This document shows positions 43,357 to 48,246 of a stretch of 48,246 nucleotides of DNA, piece after piece. Each line of letters begins with the position of its first letter. Position 1 is the first letter of the stretch. The notes beneath the pieces are model-generated. The model saw nothing but the letters and a program-made list of their open reading frames with translations. It did no database searches and had not been told where the DNA came from. The DNA lies in NCBI RefSeq assembly GCF_026410255.1, contig NZ_JAPMLL010000019.1, positions 1 through 48,246 on the forward strand, read 5' to 3'. Both the position numbers and the translations under genes were made by a program. Source of the stretch: Xanthomarina sp. F1114. GTDB taxonomy: Bacteria > Bacteroidota > Bacteroidia > Flavobacteriales > Flavobacteriaceae.

Positions 43357-45267
43357 TCATTTATAACTTCTTACCGTTGGCTGAACATATTCAAACTCTA
43401 AAACTTCCTTGTGCAACTTAAAATCTCCGGCATCGTATTCCCAAACAGATACATACTTATAATCTTCATCATTACGCATAGCTTCTCCGTCTTCCGTTTG
43501 ATATTCTTCCCTAAAATGGGCCCCACAAGATTCGTTGCGCTCTAAGGCATCTGTACACATAAGAATGGCTAATTCAATAAAATCTGCCAGCCGTAAAGCT
43601 TTTTCTAATTCGGGATTCATTTCATTATCATATCCTGTAACCTTAACCTCTTTCCAGAATGCGTCTTTAATTTCTTTAATTTGAAGAATCGCTTTTTGCA
43701 AACCTTTTTTATTTCTGCTCATGGCACATTCCTGCCACATCACTTTTCCTAATTCCCGATGAAAATCGTCTGTAGTGCGATGTCCATTTATAGCTAGTAT
43801 TTTACCGATTTGCGACTTAACCTCATCTTCCACTTTTACAAATTCTGGATGATTAACGTCTGGACGGGTTTCTTTCAATTCTCCTTCCAAATAGTTATTG
43901 ATGGTATTAGGCAAAATAAAATACCCATCGATACTGGTTTGCAGTAAGGAGTTTGCGCCTAATCGGTTAGCCCCATGATCGGAGTAATTACATTCCCCTA
44001 TAGCATATAAACCTGGAATGCTGGTCATTAATTCGTAATCCACCCAAAGTCCTCCCATGGAGAAATGTGCTGCTGGCGAAATCTTCATCGGCTCTTCATA
44101 AGCATTAATACCAGTAATTTTCTCGTACATGCTAAACAGGTTCCCATATTTATCTTGGATCACATCTTTCCCTAGTTTTTTAATGGCATGCTTAAAATCT
44201 AAGTACACGGCATTTTTTAATTGTCCTACGCCATAACCAGCATCTATACGTTCTTTGGCTGCACGCGATGCAATATCTCTAGGTGCCAGGTTTCCAAAAC
44301 TCGGATAGCGTCTTTCTAAATAATAATCCCGCTCTTCCTCGGGGATGTCTTTTGCTTGTCTGTTATCGTCTTCTTTCTTAGGAACCCAAATACGTCCATC
44401 GTTTCTAAGAGACTCGGACATTAATGTCAGTTTGGATTGCGACTCACTGGTTTGTGGTAAAGCTGTTGGGTGAATTTGCGTAAAGCTAGGCGCTGCAAAA
44501 TAAGCCCCTCTTTTATGAGCTTTCCAAATAGCACTCCCGTTGCAACCAATAGCTAAAGTGGATAATCTAAACACACGCGAATATCCGCCAGTGGCAAGTA
44601 CCACGGCATCGGCTGCAAAACGTTTAATCTCTCCTGTAGCCAGGTCTCGCGCAATCACGCCTTTGGCTTTGCCTTTAATAACCACAATATCCAGCACTTC
44701 ATGCCGGGCTAACATCTCCACTTTTTTAGCGCGAATCATTTTTGATAATTGTGAGTAAGCCGCCAATAATAATTGTTGTCCCGTTTGTCCTCTGGCATAA
44801 AAGGTCCGCTGAACTTGTACCCCACCAAAACTTCTATTGGCCAATACGCCTCCATATTCCCGAGCAAAAGGAACGCCTTGCTGCACAAAATGATCTATTA
44901 AAGGTGCAGATAGTTCTGCCAGTCGGTAGGTATTGGCTTCTCGGGATCTAAAATCTCCTCCTTTTAAGGTGTCGTAAAACATACGCCAAACGCTATCCCC
45001 ATCATGCTGATAGTTTTTTGCAGCATTTATCCCTCCTTGAGCGGCCACAGAATGCGCTCTGCGTGCAGAATCTTGATAGCAAAAACATTGCACCTCATAG
45101 CCCAGTTCTGCCAAGGTTGCAGCTGCCCCCGCTCCTGCCAATCCAGATCCTACAACAAGGATGTTGAGTTTCTTTTTATTGGCTGGATTAATTAAATGGG
45201 ATTTTGCCTGATAACTTGTCCATTTATCCTCCAATCTGCCTGCTGGAATTTTTGAATCTAATGTCAT
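43357..45267 (-). CDS. sdhA: Succinate dehydrogenase / fumarate reductase flavoprotein subunit
   Basis: 636 residues. FAD dinucleotide motif [19 protein letters not shown] (38-56), and [11 protein letters not shown] with His72 as the covalent FAD attachment site. The active-site segment HPTALP and the Arg of RDIASRA plus [10 protein letters not shown] are also present. Oxidises succinate to fumarate in the TCA cycle on the cytoplasmic side of the inner membrane. The length and three-gene order fit the Bacteroidetes/epsilon type related to quinol:fumarate reductase; direction cannot be told from sequence. Seven bases separate it from sdhC. Confidence 0.96.
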   Translation of the reverse strand: MTLDSKIPAGRLEDKWTSYQAKSHLINPANKKKLNILVVGSGLAGAGAAATLAELGYEVQCFCYQDSARRAHSVAAQGGINAAKNYQHDGDSVWRMFYDTLKGGDFRSREANTYRLAELSAPLIDHFVQQGVPFAREYGGVLANRSFGGVQVQRTFYARGQTGQQLLLAAYSQLSKMIRAKKVEMLARHEVLDIVVIKGKAKGVIARDLATGEIKRFAADAVVLATGGYSRVFRLSTLAIGCNGSAIWKAHKRGAYFAAPSFTQIHPTALPQTSESQSKLTLMSESLRNDGRIWVPKKEDDNRQAKDIPEEERDYYLERRYPSFGNLAPRDIASRAAKERIDAGYGVGQLKNAVYLDFKHAIKKLGKDVIQDKYGNLFSMYEKITGINAYEEPMKISPAAHFSMGGLWVDYELMTSIPGLYAIGECNYSDHGANRLGANSLLQTSIDGYFILPNTINNYLEGELKETRPDVNHPEFVKVEDEVKSQIGKILAINGHRTTDDFHRELGKVMWQECAMSRNKKGLQKAILQIKEIKDAFWKEVKVTGYDNEMNPELEKALRLADFIELAILMCTDALERNESCGAHFREEYQTEDGEAMRNDEDYKYVSVWEYDAGDFKLHKEVLEFEYVQPTVRSYK

Positions 45268-45274
45268 GTTTTAG

Positions 45275-45934
45275 CTATTTGAAATAAACGATTACGGGAA
45301 TAATTGCAAAACCTATACTCATAATAATCGCATAAATAAGCGATATTTTAGCTAGTACAGCTAATCCCTTTTTATGATAAAAGCCCAATGTTTTAAAAGC
45401 CGATTGTAATCCGTGATGCAAATGAAAACCCAAGGGAATCATTAAAACTGAATAAAAAAGTACATAATAGATATTGTGAAATAAGCTATAAGTCACTTCG
45501 TAAACATCTATATTTCCATAGGCATCTAAGCCTACTTTCTCTCCGATTCCTAATTTCACTCTCGCCCAAAAATTTACGAGGTGGACCACTATAAAAATCA
45601 AAATAAGTACTCCCAATAGGCCCATATTTTGTGAGGCCCAGGAACTTGTTTCATGCTTATGATTCATGATATACTTATCCTTTTTAGATCTTCTATTTTT
45701 ATAGGTGACGATAGCCGCATAAACCACATGGAAAATAATAGATAGGTATAGCAAATAAGCGACTATTTTAATAACTATACTTTCTCTTAAAGTTGTGGAA
45801 TAAGAATTATACAATGTTCGGGCAGTAGTTTCCGGGAATAATAAAATAGCATTTGCCGATAGATGAACAATCAGAAAAACACATAGAAACATCCCTGTAA
45901 CAGCTATAATATTTTTTCTATAAAACATACTCAT
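45275..45934 (-). CDS. sdhC: Succinate dehydrogenase cytochrome b subunit
   Basis: 219 residues with five hydrophobic helices. His residues suited to bind two b hemes lie in four helices: HLSANAI, FHVVYAAIV, VHLVNFW and FHLHHGLQSAF. This matches the single-subunit di-heme anchors of Bacteroidetes and Bacillus-type succinate dehydrogenases. First gene of the operon. I found no convincing promoter box in the 233-bp divergent gap, only an A/T run 25-35 bases upstream. Confidence 0.94.
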   Translation of the reverse strand: MSMFYRKNIIAVTGMFLCVFLIVHLSANAILLFPETTARTLYNSYSTTLRESIVIKIVAYLLYLSIIFHVVYAAIVTYKNRRSKKDKYIMNHKHETSSWASQNMGLLGVLILIFIVVHLVNFWARVKLGIGEKVGLDAYGNIDVYEVTYSLFHNIYYVLFYSVLMIPLGFHLHHGLQSAFKTLGFYHKKGLAVLAKISLIYAIIMSIGFAIIPVIVYFK

Positions 45935-46167
45935 ATCAATTTACAGAGTCAGTTGATTTATATTATTTTTTTTTTACAAGATCAACCGATTAAAGAAGTC
46001 TAATATAAGGATTAAAAAAAGATTTATATAGGTCTAAAACCGTATAGTCTTTCTAAATAAGAAGAATTTTGTCAACTGTACTCAAGGCAATATTAATTTA
46101 GAAACTAAATCAACCAAACAATGTCTATAAATTTTGTATCTTAAGCAGTCCATTTAAAAAATTTATT

Positions 46168-46752
46168 ATGAAAACTTTATTTCTTTTATCAACACTCATT
46201 TGTATAACATCTGCCCTGGGACAGTCGAAGATTCCTTCAGCAGAAAGTCAGATAAAAACAGCGCTTCTTGCTTGCCCGGACATGTATCAGGAGGACGCTA
46301 AAATACTAGGTTACAACCAAAAAGGAGAACTTATTACCTTACGCGATGGCACAAACGAAATGATTTGCATAGCCGATAACCCAAACAAAGAAGGTATTAG
46401 TGTGGCTTGTTACAGCGACAAGCTAGAGCCGTATATGGCTAGAGGTCGTGAGTTGCTTGCAGAGGGAAACTCTGAAGTAGAAAAAAGAGACATCCGTAAA
46501 ATAGAAATCGATGCAGGAACTTTGGTTATGCCTAAAGAGCCAGCTGCAGTTTATGTAGTTACTGGAAGTGAAAAAGATTATAATTTTGAAACCGGAGAAT
46601 TAAAAAACAGTAATATTAGATATGTCTTATACCGCCCATATATGACAGGGGAAGAAACCGGTCTACCTACCCAACCTGGATTGCCTGGAATGCCCTGGTT
46701 AATGGATGCAAACACACATCGTTCGCATATCATGATTACACCCGCTAAATAG
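46168..46752 (+). CDS. Secreted hypothetical protein
   Basis: 194 residues with a signal peptide (1-18, ending ALGQ). The mature part has two widely spaced segments with Cys (LLACPDMYQEDAK; EMICIADNP...GISVACYSDKLEPYMARGREL) and a Pro/Gly-rich end (TGLPTQPGLPGMPWLMDANTHRSHIMI). I do not recognise a domain; the THRSHIM end resembles a His-rich surface or metal-binding site only loosely. It is likely periplasmic. It is 92 bases before the zincin gene on the same strand. Confidence 0.75.
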   Translation: MKTLFLLSTLICITSALGQSKIPSAESQIKTALLACPDMYQEDAKILGYNQKGELITLRDGTNEMICIADNPNKEGISVACYSDKLEPYMARGRELLAEGNSEVEKRDIRKIEIDAGTLVMPKEPAAVYVVTGSEKDYNFETGELKNSNIRYVLYRPYMTGEETGLPTQPGLPGMPWLMDANTHRSHIMITPAK

Positions 46753-46844
46753 ATTTAATCTATATGCTATCTCTAAAAAACACATATTAATTAGTATTAA
46801 AACTTGTTGGCATCTTAAAAGAAATTCGTTATACTATATTAACT

Positions 46845-47468
46845 ATGAAACGATTCGTATTTCTAATTCTATTTTTTATAACCTTAAACGGTTACACCCA
46901 AATACAAACTCCAAAATCTATTGAAAAGGAAGTTATTACAACTCTTGAGTTTTATCCAGAATTGCAGGATGTAAACATTGAAATTAAGTTTAAGAAAAAC
47001 ATCAAGAAATCGACCATGCAGGCCCAACCCAAGTTTAACAGCTTTTTCAAATCTAAAAAGAATCGGGAATATGTGATTTTTATTAGTGAGAAGTTTAAGA
47101 TTTCCGATAAAAACTTTTCCACGAAAGATATTCCATCGAAAATTTTAGTGGGATGGCTTGGCCATGAGTTTGGACATATTATGGACTATCAGCAACGCAG
47201 TAATATGAATATGATTGGTTTTGGTATTAAATATTTGTTTTCGGATAATTATATTATTGAAGCTGAACGTACAGCCGACACTTATGCGGTTGCTCATGGA
47301 ATGGAATCTTATATACTAAAAACTAAGAATTTTATTCTTAATAATTCAGAAATCACACCGTCTTATAAACAACGGATTAAAAAGTATTATTTGTCGCCAG
47401 AAGAAATCATGGATATGGTCAATCAACGTGATGACGACATGTCGGAATCAGCTTCTACACAGCATTAA
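46845..47468 (+). CDS. Secreted zincin-like metalloprotease
   Basis: 207 residues with a signal peptide (1-19). HEFGH at 107-111 (GWLGHEFGHIMDYQ) is a zinc-binding HExxH motif; EAERTAD, about 25 residues further, supplies the Glu third ligand with an Asp, as in gluzincin/M48-like minimal proteases. A helical region follows. Small size and no obvious substrate-binding domain leave the target unknown. It is near another exported protein gene of unknown role, possibly in one transcript. Confidence 0.8.
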   Translation: MKRFVFLILFFITLNGYTQIQTPKSIEKEVITTLEFYPELQDVNIEIKFKKNIKKSTMQAQPKFNSFFKSKKNREYVIFISEKFKISDKNFSTKDIPSKILVGWLGHEFGHIMDYQQRSNMNMIGFGIKYLFSDNYIIEAERTADTYAVAHGMESYILKTKNFILNNSEITPSYKQRIKKYYLSPEEIMDMVNQRDDDMSESASTQH

Positions 47469-47553
47469 CAAATTGCTTTAGAGAATAGCGCAAACAGCAA
47501 AAATCAGTCTGTTACTATTTTATTTTATTGGGCAACAAGCAAAAATATGACAC

Positions 47554-47592
47554 AAAAAAAACTGAGCAAGAATTTCTTCTTGTTCAGTTTAG
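47554..47592 (-). terminator. Intrinsic terminator, mainly for the minus-strand T9SS gene
   Basis: 13-bp stem AACTGAGCAAGAA / TTCTTGTTCAGTT with one wobble pair and a 4-base loop; on the minus strand it is followed by a run of eight T. It lies 40 bases after the minus-strand stop and also separates it from the convergent zincin gene. Confidence 0.78.
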
Positions 47593-47634
47593 TTAACCTA
47601 TAACTCTAAGGCCTTTTTATATCTTTCTCTAAGT

Positions 47635-48246
47635 TTACTGTTTTAAAACACGGAAGCTATGTATAGCTTCGTTTGCAAAAACTTTTACAATATAAGCACC
47701 CGTATGAAGTGACGATAAATCTAATTTTAAATGAGAAGAACTAACATTTTGAGAATACACTTCCTGTCCTAAAAGATTATAAACTTTCACAGATTCCAGA
47801 GCTGATTTATACTTAATGTTTAAAACATCCTTTATAGGGTTTGGATACACGGAAAAAGCATTCGCTTCAAAACTATCCACACTTAAAGACCCAATATTTA
47901 ATGTAAAATCTAAAGCTTGCCCGTAACCGGCATATGGACCATATCCAAACGGATAAAACTCGATAGCACAAGGGTCTATTCCTGCAGGAGAATCTGGATC
48001 TTGATATGTTTTTGTTAATCTAATACGTGTTTCTCCCTCAATAGCATCCATAGGCACTGTAATATCCATAGTTACAGAAACGCCATCGTCTCCCACCGAA
48101 TCAAATAGAGTACCAATTTCATACACTTCCCCAGCATCATCTAAAACACCGTTCTGGTTCCAATCTATAAAAGCTACAATATCATTATCAAAAGGTCCTT
48201 TGGTATCGCCTTCAACCGAAACGGTATAAGTCTCTCCTACATCCAG
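47635..48246 (-). CDS. GEVED-domain T9SS-exported protein, 5' end beyond the window
   Basis: The frame is open to base 48246, giving 203 residues of the C-terminal part. Upstream, YTVSVEGDTKGPFDNDIVAFIDWNQNGVLDDAGEVYEIG contains the FIDWNxNGxFxxxGE signature of the GEVED domain, a calcium-binding-like beta domain common in flavobacterial surface proteins and secreted peptidases. The end (FSVYPNPIKDVLNIKYKSALESVKVYNLLGQEVYSQNVSSSHLKLDLSSLHTGAYIVKVF) is a type A sorting domain. The catalytic or adhesive part, if any, lies outside the window. Confidence 0.9.
   Translation of the reverse strand: MDVGETYTVSVEGDTKGPFDNDIVAFIDWNQNGVLDDAGEVYEIGTLFDSVGDDGVSVTMDITVPMDAIEGETRIRLTKTYQDPDSPAGIDPCAIEFYPFGYGPYAGYGQALDFTLNIGSLSVDSFEANAFSVYPNPIKDVLNIKYKSALESVKVYNLLGQEVYSQNVSSSHLKLDLSSLHTGAYIVKVFANEAIHSFRVLKQ

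Overview
The window looks like chromosomal DNA of a marine-type member of the Flavobacteriaceae (Bacteroidetes). It is AT-rich, two secreted proteins carry type IX secretion (T9SS) C-terminal sorting domains, candidate promoters fit the Bacteroidetes TTG-N19-22-TAnnTTTG pattern, and succinate dehydrogenase has the three-gene Bacteroidetes form (cytochrome b, flavoprotein, iron-sulfur). No rRNA, tRNA, integrase, transposase or CRISPR array was seen.

Layout. 1-2945: the 5' end of an Ntn-type amide hydrolase, then a tight trio (56-residue coiled protein, Fe superoxide dismutase, TPR-like protein) and a MarC-family membrane protein. 2946-10386: mostly minus-strand single genes separated by short palindromic and imperfect direct repeats (small membrane protein, CPBP protease, SanA/YdcF protein, esterase, two amidohydrolases, alpha/beta-hydrolase lipoprotein). 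10830-11975: a saccharopine-dehydrogenase-family gene with visibly higher GC.

12197-28189 is the centre of interest: nine co-directional, mostly overlapping minus-strand genes that all look like antiviral defence. In transcription order they are type I restriction HsdR, HsdM and HsdS; an SMC/ABC-like ATPase with an HNH nuclease (Septu-like); McrB and McrC; a 647-residue protein ending in a PD-(D/E)xK nuclease motif; and a prokaryotic viperin. A promoter candidate precedes hsdR. A second one lies just after mcrC, followed by a 44-bp hairpin that abuts the start codon of the nuclease gene. The last two genes may therefore form a separately controlled nuclease-viperin module inside a larger layered defence operon.

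28296-33193: small secreted proteins, a lipoprotein with a striking palindromic promoter, a 59-bp compound tandem repeat, a flavobacterial hypothetical gene preceded by three 11-bp direct repeats, a YcxB-like protein and a serine beta-lactamase-like hydrolase. 33540-36291: an operon of a CxGCxC protein, a TPR sensor kinase and a response regulator. 36545-48246: a T9SS-exported beta-helix protein, an M3 peptidase, two universal stress proteins, the sdhCAB operon, two small exported proteins (one a zincin) and the 3' part of a GEVED/T9SS protein.

All function calls rest on motifs read by eye from translations. No database search was run.
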